Assembly (NCBI GenBank): GCA_019113245.1
Contig: DXHU01000006.1
Coordinates: forward strand, 62,001 to 126,000
Length of the DNA stretch: 64,000 bases
Direction: 5' to 3'
Origin: Candidatus Ornithospirochaeta avicola
GTDB taxonomy: Bacteria; Spirochaetota; Spirochaetia; Sphaerochaetales; Sphaerochaetaceae
Below the pieces are notes generated by a model. It ran no database searches. It saw only the letters and a list, made by a program, of their open reading frames with translations, and was not told the origin of the DNA. The position numbers were made by a program, and so were the translations under genes. Shown here one piece after another: positions 41,405-50,569 of the stretch; the stretch's first letter is position 1; each line of letters opens with the position of its first letter.

Positions 41405-42271
41405 ATGGAATTTTTCGCAAAAACACAGAGAGTGAAGGTCATCGCGATAATCCTCATAGCATCGCTGCTTTATTCATGCACCATGGGACTCTCGGGTCCG
41501 GAAAGCCTCTCGGACAGGCTTCTTGCCGAGAGGGCTGCAAAGCTGATTGACATACATCTTGATGAGGTTAAGAAGGCTTTGAGAGAGGATGAGAGTCTTC
41601 CTGAGGATCTTGAGAGGATTCTTGAAGAGGATTTTGATGCCCGCCAGGTGGCAAGCAGGACATTGAATGAGGAGGGAGGAAGAGAATATCTGGAGTTTGC
41701 TCTCTACACGGATGAGTACAGCAACGTAGATGAAGTATTCAATAAGGCAGAGAGCATGATAAGCAGCCCGGAGGCAAAGGCAGAGATAGACAAGGCAAGA
41801 GCTGAAATTGAGGACCTTGAGCGCAATCTTGAGGAAAGCAGCAGTGTACTGAGACGTGTGATGAATAATCAGCAGAGGAAGGAATACAACGATATAGTGC
41901 GCAAGATGGTCATAAAGGCGGCTGTTCTGCTTACTGCCGCAATTGTGTATGCATTCGTGCCTAACCTTGTGGTATGGGGAAAGGTCACAGCAGCATGTGC
42001 CGCGGCAATTGCCGCAGGCGTTCTTGCTTCAGCAATCTACTCCCTCTGCCAGTTCTTTGACAAGAACAGCACAATCCCGCAGCAGACCTTTGAAGAGTGG
42101 ATTACGGAAATAACAAAGGAGCCGGCTGCCTCCTGGGGAATTGCCAGTGCAGTGCTGACAACATCTGCCGCATTCGGTTATTCTCCTGTTATTGCAGCAG
42201 TTATTCTCGGGGTGTTCACTGTTTATCAGGTATGGCAGGATTTCTCAATACTGAAGAAAATAAGCGGATAG
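41405..42271 (+). CDS. lipoprotein with coiled-coil and hydrophobic C-terminus
   Basis: A 288-residue lipoprotein (lipobox LYSC after IAIILIASL). A long charged helical region follows (ERAAKLIDIHLDEVKKAL; AEIDKARAEIEDLERNLEE), probably coiled coil, and then two or three hydrophobic segments between about 155 and 275 (AAVLLTAAIVYAFVPNLVVW, AACAAAIAAGVLASAIYSL, AVILGVFTVYQV). Such a mix of lipid anchor and membrane-seeking C-terminus is unusual. Function unknown. AAGGAGGAGAT precedes the start. Confidence 0.6.
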   Translation: MEFFAKTQRVKVIAIILIASLLYSCTMGLSGPESLSDRLLAERAAKLIDIHLDEVKKALREDESLPEDLERILEEDFDARQVASRTLNEEGGREYLEFALYTDEYSNVDEVFNKAESMISSPEAKAEIDKARAEIEDLERNLEESSSVLRRVMNNQQRKEYNDIVRKMVIKAAVLLTAAIVYAFVPNLVVWGKVTAACAAAIAAGVLASAIYSLCQFFDKNSTIPQQTFEEWITEITKEPAASWGIASAVLTTSAAFGYSPVIAAVILGVFTVYQVWQDFSILKKISG

Positions 42272-42320
42272 AACTTTTACTAAAAGCTGACAAGTGGCAT
42301 AATGTTTCAAGAGGTGATAT

Positions 42321-43547
42321 ATGGATATCAAAAAGTCGCTTGTCAGACGTTTTATAAGTTATACAGAATTCGACACTATGAGCAACCCCGAGAATGCGGG
42401 GAAAAAAGTTCCTACAACAGAGGGGCAGAAGGATCTTATACTCCAGCTTGAGAAAGAGCTCAAAGCTCTTGGCCTGGAGACAGAGCTTGATGATACATGG
42501 GTTCTCTCGGGTGTTCTCAAGGGCAACAGAAAAGGCAGAAGAATTGCTTTCATGGCTCACGTGGACACTGCAGATGATGTGATGGGCAACGCAGTCAAGG
42601 CAAATGTCATAGAGTGCTATGACGGGAAGGACATAACTCTTTCTTCCGGGGCTGTGATTTCTGTTGAAGAGAATCCTGATTTGAAAAAATATGAAGGAGG
42701 ATGCATCATAACAAGTGATGGCAGCACACTGCTGGGCTCTGATGACAAGGCGGGGGTTGCTATAATAATGAGCGCCCTTGAATACATAAAGGAAAATCCA
42801 GATTTCCCTCATCCGGACATTGAGGTTTATTTTACATGCGATGAAGAAACAGGTGCAGGAATGGACAATTTCCCGTATGAAAGGGTATCTGCCAAAGTCT
42901 GTTACACAATAGACGGAGCGGAGGAACCATACATAGAAGATGAATGTTTTAACGCAGCAAGCATCACGATAAACGCAAAAGGAAACAGCATTCACCTTGG
43001 ATCGGCGCGCGGGAAGCTTGTAAATGCAGTCACAATTCTTTCTCATATTGCATCAGCCCTTCCTCAGGCAGAGAGTCCTGAGGCAACTGATGAGCGCTAT
43101 GGCTATTACTGCCCGCTTTCGCTTTCTGGAACTCAGACAGAGGCACGTCTTGATGTGTTCATCAGGGATTTTGATAAAGCTGAGTTTGAGCACAGGATTG
43201 CCTCAGTTGAGAACCTTGCAAAAGCAATTTCTGACATATACCGCGGAACTCTTGAGATTGAAAGCCATGTCTCATATCACAATATGGGGGAGATAAACAG
43301 CAAGGATTCATCTGCCATTGATGCAATCGTTAGCGGCGGAAAGAATATAGGTCTTGATATCAAGAAGACAATAATCCGCGGAGGAACTGACGGAGCAAGA
43401 ATGGCCGAAAAACTCGGCATAAGCTGCCCCAATATCTTCACGGGCGGACATAATCTTCATTCTCTGAAAGAGTGGGTGAGCCTTGATGCAATGCACCGTT
43501 CGGCCCTCCTTGTTCTCGAGATAATGAAAATACAGGTGGAAGCTTGA
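42321..43547 (+). CDS. pepT: peptidase T (tripeptide aminopeptidase)
   Basis: A 408-residue M20 zinc peptidase. MAHVDTADD and LLGSDDKAGVA hold metal ligands, FTCDEETGAGM the catalytic Glu pair, and the C-terminal IRGGTDGARMAEKLGI and TGGHNLHSLKEW the remaining ligand and substrate contacts. It releases the N-terminal residue of tripeptides in the cytoplasm. AGAGGTGATAT precedes the ATG. It is coupled to the following secreted-protein gene. Confidence 0.95.
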   Translation: MDIKKSLVRRFISYTEFDTMSNPENAGKKVPTTEGQKDLILQLEKELKALGLETELDDTWVLSGVLKGNRKGRRIAFMAHVDTADDVMGNAVKANVIECYDGKDITLSSGAVISVEENPDLKKYEGGCIITSDGSTLLGSDDKAGVAIIMSALEYIKENPDFPHPDIEVYFTCDEETGAGMDNFPYERVSAKVCYTIDGAEEPYIEDECFNAASITINAKGNSIHLGSARGKLVNAVTILSHIASALPQAESPEATDERYGYYCPLSLSGTQTEARLDVFIRDFDKAEFEHRIASVENLAKAISDIYRGTLEIESHVSYHNMGEINSKDSSAIDAIVSGGKNIGLDIKKTIIRGGTDGARMAEKLGISCPNIFTGGHNLHSLKEWVSLDAMHRSALLVLEIMKIQVEA

Positions 43548-44440
43548 GAAAGATAGCAATACTTCTGTCTCTTCTTGCGCTGGTGAATCTGTCAGCATTC
43601 TCATCTGTTTCTGCCCCCAGCACGGTTCCTGATTCAGTCCTATCTGCCTTTTATTCTCAGATGGAAGGAAGAAGGGATGCAGATCTTGTTATCACGGATT
43701 ACAGAGAAAGCGATGGATTCATCTTCATCTCATATACAGTGGACGGCAAGGAGAGGAACATCAGTGCAAGCGGGGAAGAAGAGATAAAAAGGAGCATAGA
43801 GAACTCGCTCCGTCTAGAGAAGGCCCTCTTTTCCGATGGCCCCGTGATTTTCTATGAGGACGGGCGCTTCATTGCATCTGAGACAGACTACAGTGAAGGT
43901 AAGCTTTTATATGCGCTGGATGACGAGGGAAAAAGAAAGAGCGTTCTGATGGTCAGCGAGAAGGAAGAGGGCTTGAACATGCTTGAGCATTTTTCAGGAA
44001 AGAGTGCAAAGGCAGGCTACAGAGTTCAAAGCGGACCTGTTTTTTCATCCGAGATTTCTTTTTCGACCCCTCTCGATACTTTTATGCCTTCTCTGGGAAT
44101 CCGCTTTTATTTCATGAGCCTTTTTAAAAACATATATCCTTCCCTGGGCTTTGAATACACAAATGCGATGGGAAGGAATATATATTCACCGCTGTTATCT
44201 CTCAAGGCAAGGTGGAATCTCTCATCGCTTCTTTCTTCAGATTTCTCCATGATAAGAAGCGGGGCAGTCTTTGCTGATGCTGCGATGCTTTTCTCTTTTT
44301 CGCCATCATTTTCGCTTGAAGCTGAAATCACAGCAGGCTATGAGCACTATATCAGCATGAACCTGTATTATAATATAGCCTACAGATATTCAACATTAAG
44401 GGGAAATACGATGAGTATATCAGCAGGAGTATTGCTATGA
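43544..44440 (+). CDS. secreted protein, unknown, possible barrel C-terminus
   Basis: A 298-residue exported protein starting at TTG 43544 behind AGGTGGAAGC, with signal MRKIAILLSLLALVNLSAFSS. The N-terminal 150 residues look like a small alpha/beta domain (DSVLSAFYSQMEGRRDADLVI, DGKERNISASGEEEIKRSIE). The rest is strand-rich with many aromatic residues (FSPSFSLEAEITAGYEHYIS) and may form a barrel, ending SISAGVLL. The arrangement recalls a periplasmic domain followed by an outer-membrane domain. It overlaps pepT and the next lipoprotein gene by four bases each. Confidence 0.55.
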   Translation: MRKIAILLSLLALVNLSAFSSVSAPSTVPDSVLSAFYSQMEGRRDADLVITDYRESDGFIFISYTVDGKERNISASGEEEIKRSIENSLRLEKALFSDGPVIFYEDGRFIASETDYSEGKLLYALDDEGKRKSVLMVSEKEEGLNMLEHFSGKSAKAGYRVQSGPVFSSEISFSTPLDTFMPSLGIRFYFMSLFKNIYPSLGFEYTNAMGRNIYSPLLSLKARWNLSSLLSSDFSMIRSGAVFADAAMLFSFSPSFSLEAEITAGYEHYISMNLYYNIAYRYSTLRGNTMSISAGVLL

Positions 44441-45807
44441 AGAAAATTGTTTGTCTTTTGCTCTCAGTCGCATTGATTTTCACATCATGCTCCTCTTTTG
44501 ACCTTTCCCGTCTCAATCTTCCCCTCTGGATCACAAATCCTCATAGCCCGTCAGGCCGCATTCTTTTCATCTCCTCTGCCACTGCTTCAAGTGAGGATGA
44601 AGCCCGTCAGGGTGCATACAGATCTTCCCTTGATGAGATGAGCAGAGATCTTGGATGGGATGCATATACAAGGTATTACCGTCAGATGCTCACAGGCGGA
44701 AGCATTACAGAGCTTGATGGAAGAGTGGAAAACACATACACTTTCCGCTCCGGGGATGAATATACATTCTATCTCGGCTTTTCTGTCGATGCAGATCTCT
44801 TTGACCAGATGAGAACAATTGAGGCTGCAGAGAGCCTGGAAAGAGAAGAAGAGATAAAGGCGCTTCTATCCTCATCAAGGGACAGATACCGCGATGGCTT
44901 TGATGCCGATGCCTTTTCCCTTTCTCTTGATGCGCTTATTCTCTCTCTGGAGGGAACTGTTAGGGATGAGAGTGTTAGAAGCACTGTAATTTACAGCGAT
45001 TATGTCTCATATTACCTTGAGGGCATGAATTTAAAGGTCAGTTCAGATTCCGGCAGTATAAACAGCACTGCAAGCGTGAAAAGAAACAGAGGGCTTTTTC
45101 ATCCTCCTGTTGAAAATGCCCCCTTGATTTTTTCTTTCACAATGGTTGAGAGTGACTCTGAAATGAAGACGGATTATATTGATGGCCTGACTGACAGCAA
45201 GGGAAGATATAATGCGGTTTTCACAAACAGCTATTACATCAGAAAAGGCTCTGTGAATGTAACATTCAATTTCGATGAGGAGAAGTTGAAGAAGCTTGAG
45301 AGCCTGAATACAGCATATTATGAGAGCATAATGAGAATCATAGAGGAAAAGAGCGTGAGCTACGCTTATGATGAACGTTTTGATTTTTCTTCAATGCTCG
45401 ATGCCGTAATTGTTACTTACGATGAGAAAGGCGAGGAGAATGACGATCAATTGTTCCTTGGTGGATTCAATTCATTCTTTTCAGATCTCATGATTCCTTT
45501 TTCTGCAGTAAAAGGGGAAGGTGAGAGCCTTTCAGATGTGCTTCATTCTTATCTTTCAAATGGGGATGCAAAGCCGTATGTGCTCATAATAAGGGCAGGA
45601 ATAACAGATGAGACAGTAACAGAAAAAAGCACTGCAGTGCGTGTTGATGCACACATAGATGTGTTTGATACAAAGACTCAGGAGACAGTATATAGTGATT
45701 ACTCAGTTTTCTCATGCGGATATTCAGAGGAATATGAAGACGCATCGGCTGAGGCATTCCGCTATGCAGGAAGACTCACTGCATCGGCATTCCTTACTGA
45801 GTTCTGA
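44437..45807 (+). CDS. LPP20-like lipoprotein
   Basis: A 456-residue lipoprotein (signal MKKIVCLLLSVALIFTSCSS). After the lipobox, LPLWITNPHSPSGRILFISSATASSEDEARQGAY follows the LPP20 pattern of a short PxWI segment and a helix of repeated Ala residues, known from surface lipoproteins of Helicobacter and others. The remaining 300 residues are unique, with many Ser/Asp-rich strands and a C-terminal segment resembling a second oligomerisation domain. Probably outer-membrane anchored. Coupled to the upstream secreted protein, it may form a complex with it. Confidence 0.55.
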   Translation: MKKIVCLLLSVALIFTSCSSFDLSRLNLPLWITNPHSPSGRILFISSATASSEDEARQGAYRSSLDEMSRDLGWDAYTRYYRQMLTGGSITELDGRVENTYTFRSGDEYTFYLGFSVDADLFDQMRTIEAAESLEREEEIKALLSSSRDRYRDGFDADAFSLSLDALILSLEGTVRDESVRSTVIYSDYVSYYLEGMNLKVSSDSGSINSTASVKRNRGLFHPPVENAPLIFSFTMVESDSEMKTDYIDGLTDSKGRYNAVFTNSYYIRKGSVNVTFNFDEEKLKKLESLNTAYYESIMRIIEEKSVSYAYDERFDFSSMLDAVIVTYDEKGEENDDQLFLGGFNSFFSDLMIPFSAVKGEGESLSDVLHSYLSNGDAKPYVLIIRAGITDETVTEKSTAVRVDAHIDVFDTKTQETVYSDYSVFSCGYSEEYEDASAEAFRYAGRLTASAFLTEF

Positions 45808-45819
45808 TTAGGATTGTTT

Positions 45820-48666
45820 ATGGACAAGAAACATGATTTTACGCTTTGCGGCTCAAAGAAGAGCCGGAGCTTTGATGGCGAGTGCCTTTTATATAGACAT
45901 GAGAAAAGCGGATTTGAGGTCTTTCATGTAAAGAACAAGGATCCTGAGGCCTTTTTCTCATATGTTGTGTACACTCCTCCCTTTGATGACAGCGGGGTAT
46001 TTCACATAATCGAGCATACTGTTTTATCTGGAAGCAGAAAATACCGTCTCAAAGATCCGTTTACTGAATTGCTCAAAAGCGGATGCAGCACGTTTGCAAA
46101 CGCTATGACAGGCGTTGACAGAACATATTATCTTGCTTCCAGCCCTGTAAAGAAAGACTTTCTCAATTTCTTTGATGTATATACAGATGCTGTCTTTAAT
46201 CCTCTGCTGAGAAAAGAAGCATTCATGAGCGAGGCTTGCCATGTGGCGGAAAAAGACGGTGAATTCTCTTTTGAGGGAGTTGTGTATTCTGAGATGCTTG
46301 GATCTGCTACCCAGCATGAGAGCGTGATAAGCACTTCAAGCCAGCGATCTCTTTTCCCGGATACTGCCTACAGCTATGAAAGCGGGGGAGACCCTGTGGC
46401 TATCACACACCTCAAATGGGAAGAGTATAAAAAGACGTATGCGAAATACTACAGCCCGTCAAACATGCATCTTTTCTTGTGGGGTGATTTTGAAACGGAT
46501 GAGATTCTCTGCCGTCTTGAAAGCTACTTAACAGATGCAGAGCCTGGTGATGAAATTGAGAGATATGTAAATCTTCCTCCATTTGATGCACCCAGAAAGG
46601 TGCACTCCTCTTCAATGCTTGCAGAAGGATTGGATGAAGAGAAGTGCAGCATACTTCTCTCATGGCGTCTTAATCCTTCTTCAGATGCTGTGTATGGAAT
46701 GATGCTTTCGATTCTTGTGGATATCCTCCTGGGCTCTCCGGGCTGTCCTCTTTACATGAGGATAAAGGAAAGCGATATAGGCGAGGACCTTTCTTCTGAA
46801 AGCGGCATGAGCAGCGATTTTTCTCACTATACATTCTCCTGCGGATTTTCAGGAGCAAGAGAGGAAGATGAGATTAAAGCTGAGGCTTTCATCCTCTCAG
46901 CTCTGGAAGAGATTGCAGATACTCCACTTGGCGAGATGCAGGTTGAAGCCGCTCTTCGCCGCTACGAGTTTTCTTTAAAGGAGATTCCTGGGGGAATTCC
47001 TGACGGAATGAGGGCACTTTTCAAGATTGACAGGGCCTTTGCGTATAATAAAAATGTATTTGACTATACAGAGCCGTTTGATGATTTTGAGAAAATAAGG
47101 GCAGAGTACAGGAAAAATCCGCTTCTTTTCAATGAGTTCATCAAAAAAGAAATTCTGAATAACAGCACAAGAGTTCTTTCTGTTGTAAAGATGTCAAAGG
47201 ATGCAGAGGCGGATCTGGAAAGCAAGCTTGCACGCTCACTTGAAGAAGAGAGTGCTCTTTACTGCAGAGAGGATGAAGAGCTTCTTGAGGCCTATAAAAG
47301 AGAGGAAGATGATGATGAGGCTCTCTCCTCATTTCCCACTCTTTCTTCTTTTGATGTGAAAGAAAAGGAATTTGAGAAGAATCCCGGAAAGGAAAAGGAC
47401 AGTCTGACACTGGTAACTCTTCATACTGCAGGCGTAATCTATTTTGACCTTGCTGTCGATGTCTCTGATTTCTCTGACAGGCAGAAGCAGTATTTGAACA
47501 TCTATTCAAGGCTTCTTACAATGTGCTCCCTTCCTGAGATGCCACTTGAGGAAGTGAGTACGAAAATAAGGTTTTTGACCGGATCGTTTGCCCCTTATGT
47601 CGACAGTGCATCTGATATTGAGAAAAAAGAAGATAAATGTTATTTCATGCTTCGTGCAAAGTTCCTTTCAAATACAGTAGAAGAAGGTGCGGCTTTCATA
47701 GCAAGACTGCTTCTTGAAGGAAACATAAAGGAAAATGAGGTAAGAAATGCCGTTACGGATATAAAGACAGACTTTCTTTCCGGCGTGATACAGAATGCCC
47801 ATACTTATGCAATGAGCCTTGCGGAGAGCCATCTCTCAGCTTCCCTTCATAATGCGGAAATCATCAGCGGGATAACATTCTGGAAGGATATAAGCGGTAT
47901 TGAAAACTACTCTGTGCTTTCTGAGGAGATAAGAATGATAAGAAATCTCATTGAAAACAGAGAGCGCTTCCACCTTCAGGTATGCTGCGAAAAGGAAGAT
48001 GAAGAAATATGCCTTATTGCCGCATCATCCTTCCTCTCGCATTTTTCTTCTTTCGGGTGGAAAAGAAAGAATAAGGATGGCTTTAAGCCTTATTTTTCTC
48101 ATGAGACTTATTTGATACCTTCCCCTGTTGCTTTTCTCAGCTCTGCCTTCTCTCCTGATTTTGACTCACTCAGACAAAAGAATGCTGCAAGGTTTTTTCT
48201 TTCAGTGCTTTCCTCAACAGCTCTCTGGACATATATAAGGGCAAAGGGAGGAGCCTATGGCGCGGGTGCGTTCATGGATATAGCTGAAAATGCCGTTGTC
48301 TACTATTCATACCGTGACCCGAGGATAGATGAGAGCTTTTCTGATTTTATTGAGGCCACAAAAGCCTTTGATATGACTCTATCAGAGCTTGATGGTGCGA
48401 AGATCCAGGCAAGGAGCAGGGATTTGAAGCCTCTTTCTCCTGCACAGAAAGCACAGATTTATCTGTCGAGAAGACTTTACGGGATTACTGACAGCTACAG
48501 AAAAATGAACAGAAAGGCAATGGAAGAGGTCACTCTTTTGGATATAAGGAAAGCAAAGGATGCTATACTCTCAGCTCTTCCTTATGCAGAGAAGGCAATA
48601 CTTTCTTCCTCTTCTCTCTTAAAGGAAAAAAGTCAGGCAGGAGAATATAAGACACTGCCGTTCTGA
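45820..48666 (+). CDS. M16 family zinc metallopeptidase, PreP-like
   Basis: A 948-residue M16C peptidase. The inverted zinc motif HIIEH (residues 62-66) and the downstream Glu in EGVVYSEM are in the N-terminal domain. The protein has the four-domain length of presequence protease PreP/CYM1, with the closing AKGGAYGAGAF motif in the C-terminal half. There is no signal peptide, so it should degrade short unfolded peptides in the cytoplasm. It could work with pepT encoded upstream. ATG 45820 has AGGA; TTG 45814 is in frame. Confidence 0.92.
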   Translation: MDKKHDFTLCGSKKSRSFDGECLLYRHEKSGFEVFHVKNKDPEAFFSYVVYTPPFDDSGVFHIIEHTVLSGSRKYRLKDPFTELLKSGCSTFANAMTGVDRTYYLASSPVKKDFLNFFDVYTDAVFNPLLRKEAFMSEACHVAEKDGEFSFEGVVYSEMLGSATQHESVISTSSQRSLFPDTAYSYESGGDPVAITHLKWEEYKKTYAKYYSPSNMHLFLWGDFETDEILCRLESYLTDAEPGDEIERYVNLPPFDAPRKVHSSSMLAEGLDEEKCSILLSWRLNPSSDAVYGMMLSILVDILLGSPGCPLYMRIKESDIGEDLSSESGMSSDFSHYTFSCGFSGAREEDEIKAEAFILSALEEIADTPLGEMQVEAALRRYEFSLKEIPGGIPDGMRALFKIDRAFAYNKNVFDYTEPFDDFEKIRAEYRKNPLLFNEFIKKEILNNSTRVLSVVKMSKDAEADLESKLARSLEEESALYCREDEELLEAYKREEDDDEALSSFPTLSSFDVKEKEFEKNPGKEKDSLTLVTLHTAGVIYFDLAVDVSDFSDRQKQYLNIYSRLLTMCSLPEMPLEEVSTKIRFLTGSFAPYVDSASDIEKKEDKCYFMLRAKFLSNTVEEGAAFIARLLLEGNIKENEVRNAVTDIKTDFLSGVIQNAHTYAMSLAESHLSASLHNAEIISGITFWKDISGIENYSVLSEEIRMIRNLIENRERFHLQVCCEKEDEEICLIAASSFLSHFSSFGWKRKNKDGFKPYFSHETYLIPSPVAFLSSAFSPDFDSLRQKNAARFFLSVLSSTALWTYIRAKGGAYGAGAFMDIAENAVVYYSYRDPRIDESFSDFIEATKAFDMTLSELDGAKIQARSRDLKPLSPAQKAQIYLSRRLYGITDSYRKMNRKAMEEVTLLDIRKAKDAILSALPYAEKAILSSSSLLKEKSQAGEYKTLPF

Positions 48667-48674
48667 AAAAGAAT

Positions 48675-48697
48675 GGCTACCTTTTTTCAAGGTAGCC
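48675..48697. terminator. hairpin after the M16 gene
   Basis: Stem GGCTACCTT (48675-48683) with AAGGTAGCC (48689-48697), five-base loop, no U-run on the plus strand. The 170 bases that follow hold no convincing gene. Confidence 0.45.
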
Positions 48698-48868
48698 AAG
48701 GAGGGGTATTGAGGAAGAAAAATTTTTGCTCTTTTTGTTTGTACAAGCTAAGAATAAGAGACTTAGATGTGGCTTTTATTTTCAAAATATATAGATACTG
48801 TGAAGTTTCATGTTCCTTGTGTCAGAAAACATCTTTCTGTATTTTCACGAAAAGGATAGGATAGTTTT

Positions 48869-50569
48869 ATGCAGAAAAAGGTATTCTCTTTCATACGCCC
48901 ATATAAGAAGGAATGCATAGCAGCTCCGTTTTTCAAGCTTCTTGAAGCAGTTTTTGAGCTTCTTGTTCCTCTTGTTGTGGCATCAATAATAGATAAAGGT
49001 ATTGCGTTTGGTAATATGAGCTACACATTGAGGATGACAGGTCTGCTGCTCGTCCTTGCCTTAACAGGTCTTGTTTTCTCAATAACCGCCCAGTATTTCT
49101 CTGCCAGAAGTGCGAGCCTTTTTGCCCGAGATTTGAGAGCAGCCCTTTTTAATCACATCCTCTCTTTCTCAAAGAAAGAAATGGAGGATTTTGGCTCATC
49201 TACGCTGATTACAAGGATGAACGGGGATATGAACATGGTGCAGAGCGGATTTAATTTAACGCTCCGCCTTCTCCTGAGATCCCCATTTGTTGTATTCGGG
49301 GCTGCTGTCATGGCATTCATCGTATCCCCGGCAGCATCTCTGATTTTCTTTATATCAATAGCACTTCTTTCCATTATAATAGCGATTCTTCTGCGCCTTT
49401 CAATAAAGCGTTTCCGCTTGGTGCAGGAAAAGCTTGACAGCGTCACAGCAGTTACAAAGGAGAACATTGACGGCAACAGGGTCATCAGGGCTTTTTCTCT
49501 TGAGGATAATGAGAAGAGAAGGTTCGATGAAGAGAACACCATGATGAAGAATTTTCAGCTTTTCTCAAGCCGGGTATCCTCCCTTACAAGTCCTCTTACG
49601 AGCCTAGTTATAAATCTTGCAATAATCGCGCTGATTTATTTTGGAGCAATCAATGTAGATATTGGAAATCTTACTCAGGGACAGGTCATTGCTCTGATAA
49701 ACTACATGAGCCAGATTCTTGTCGAGCTGATAAAGCTTGCAAACCTCATAATATCGATATCAAAAGCACTGGCATCCGCATCCAGAATAGAGAAAGTTTT
49801 TTCTGTCTCTCCAACTATGTCTTTCGGCACTCTCTCTTCATTCTCCGGAGAGGATGCAATCACATTCAGTCATGTATGTTTCTCATATAATGGCAAGAAT
49901 GATGTTTTAAAGGATATAAGCTTTTCTGTAAAAAAAGGCATGAGCGTCGGCATAATAGGAGGAACAGGAAGCGGAAAGAGCACACTTGCACTCCTCATTT
50001 CCAGACTCTATGACAGAGGAAGCGGAAGCATCATGCTCTTTGGAAAAGATATAAAGGAGTACAGCCAGGAATTTTTGAGAAGCAGAATATCTTTTGCCGC
50101 ACAGAAAGCAAGGCTTTTTTCCGGAAGCATTAAAAGCAATCTTGACTTTGCATCCGGAAGTGTGCCCTATTCTGAGGCCCTTCATCTCTCATGCGCTGAG
50201 GAGTTTGTCGAGAAGAAAGGTCTTGATGCTCCTCTTGACAGGAATGCAGGAAATCTCTCAGGAGGTCAGCGCCAGAGACTCTCTCTTGCAAGAGCGCTCA
50301 TGAAGAAGGCGGACATAATCATTCTTGATGATACTTTTTCAGCTCTTGATTACAAAACCGATTTAGAGCTGAGAAGGAATCTGAGCACTCTTGATGCCAC
50401 GAAGATAATAATAAGCCAGAGAGTAAAGAGCATTGCCGACTCGGATATGATTCTTGTCCTTGATAACGGCGCACTTGTTTCATCAGGAACACATGATGAG
50501 CTTCTCTCCACCTCTTCATTCTACAGGGAGATATATAATTCGCAGACAAAGGAGGAGGAGAATGTTTAA
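48869..50569 (+). CDS. ABC exporter half-transporter, degenerate-site subunit
   Basis: A 566-residue TMD-NBD protein with six membrane segments, Walker A GGTGSGKST near residue 365, signature LSGGQRQ near 462 and Walker B IIILDDTFSALD. The catalytic Glu after Walker B is Asp, the hallmark of the impaired site in heterodimeric exporters such as LmrCD or BmrCD. It pairs with the protein encoded immediately downstream; the genes overlap by eight bases. Drug or lipid export is typical; the substrate is unknown. Confidence 0.92.
   Translation: MQKKVFSFIRPYKKECIAAPFFKLLEAVFELLVPLVVASIIDKGIAFGNMSYTLRMTGLLLVLALTGLVFSITAQYFSARSASLFARDLRAALFNHILSFSKKEMEDFGSSTLITRMNGDMNMVQSGFNLTLRLLLRSPFVVFGAAVMAFIVSPAASLIFFISIALLSIIIAILLRLSIKRFRLVQEKLDSVTAVTKENIDGNRVIRAFSLEDNEKRRFDEENTMMKNFQLFSSRVSSLTSPLTSLVINLAIIALIYFGAINVDIGNLTQGQVIALINYMSQILVELIKLANLIISISKALASASRIEKVFSVSPTMSFGTLSSFSGEDAITFSHVCFSYNGKNDVLKDISFSVKKGMSVGIIGGTGSGKSTLALLISRLYDRGSGSIMLFGKDIKEYSQEFLRSRISFAAQKARLFSGSIKSNLDFASGSVPYSEALHLSCAEEFVEKKGLDAPLDRNAGNLSGGQRQRLSLARALMKKADIIILDDTFSALDYKTDLELRRNLSTLDATKIIISQRVKSIADSDMILVLDNGALVSSGTHDELLSTSSFYREIYNSQTKEEENV

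Noticed and set aside
48673-48864. A 63-codon open frame between the M16 and ABC exporter genes
   Set aside because: It starts inside a hairpin, has no ribosome binding site, and its composition (many Cys, Phe, Lys without domain pattern) looks like translated AT-rich spacer.
50454-50561. Upstream start for the second ABC exporter gene
   Set aside because: It lies wholly inside the preceding gene, has no ribosome binding site and adds residues foreign to the family.
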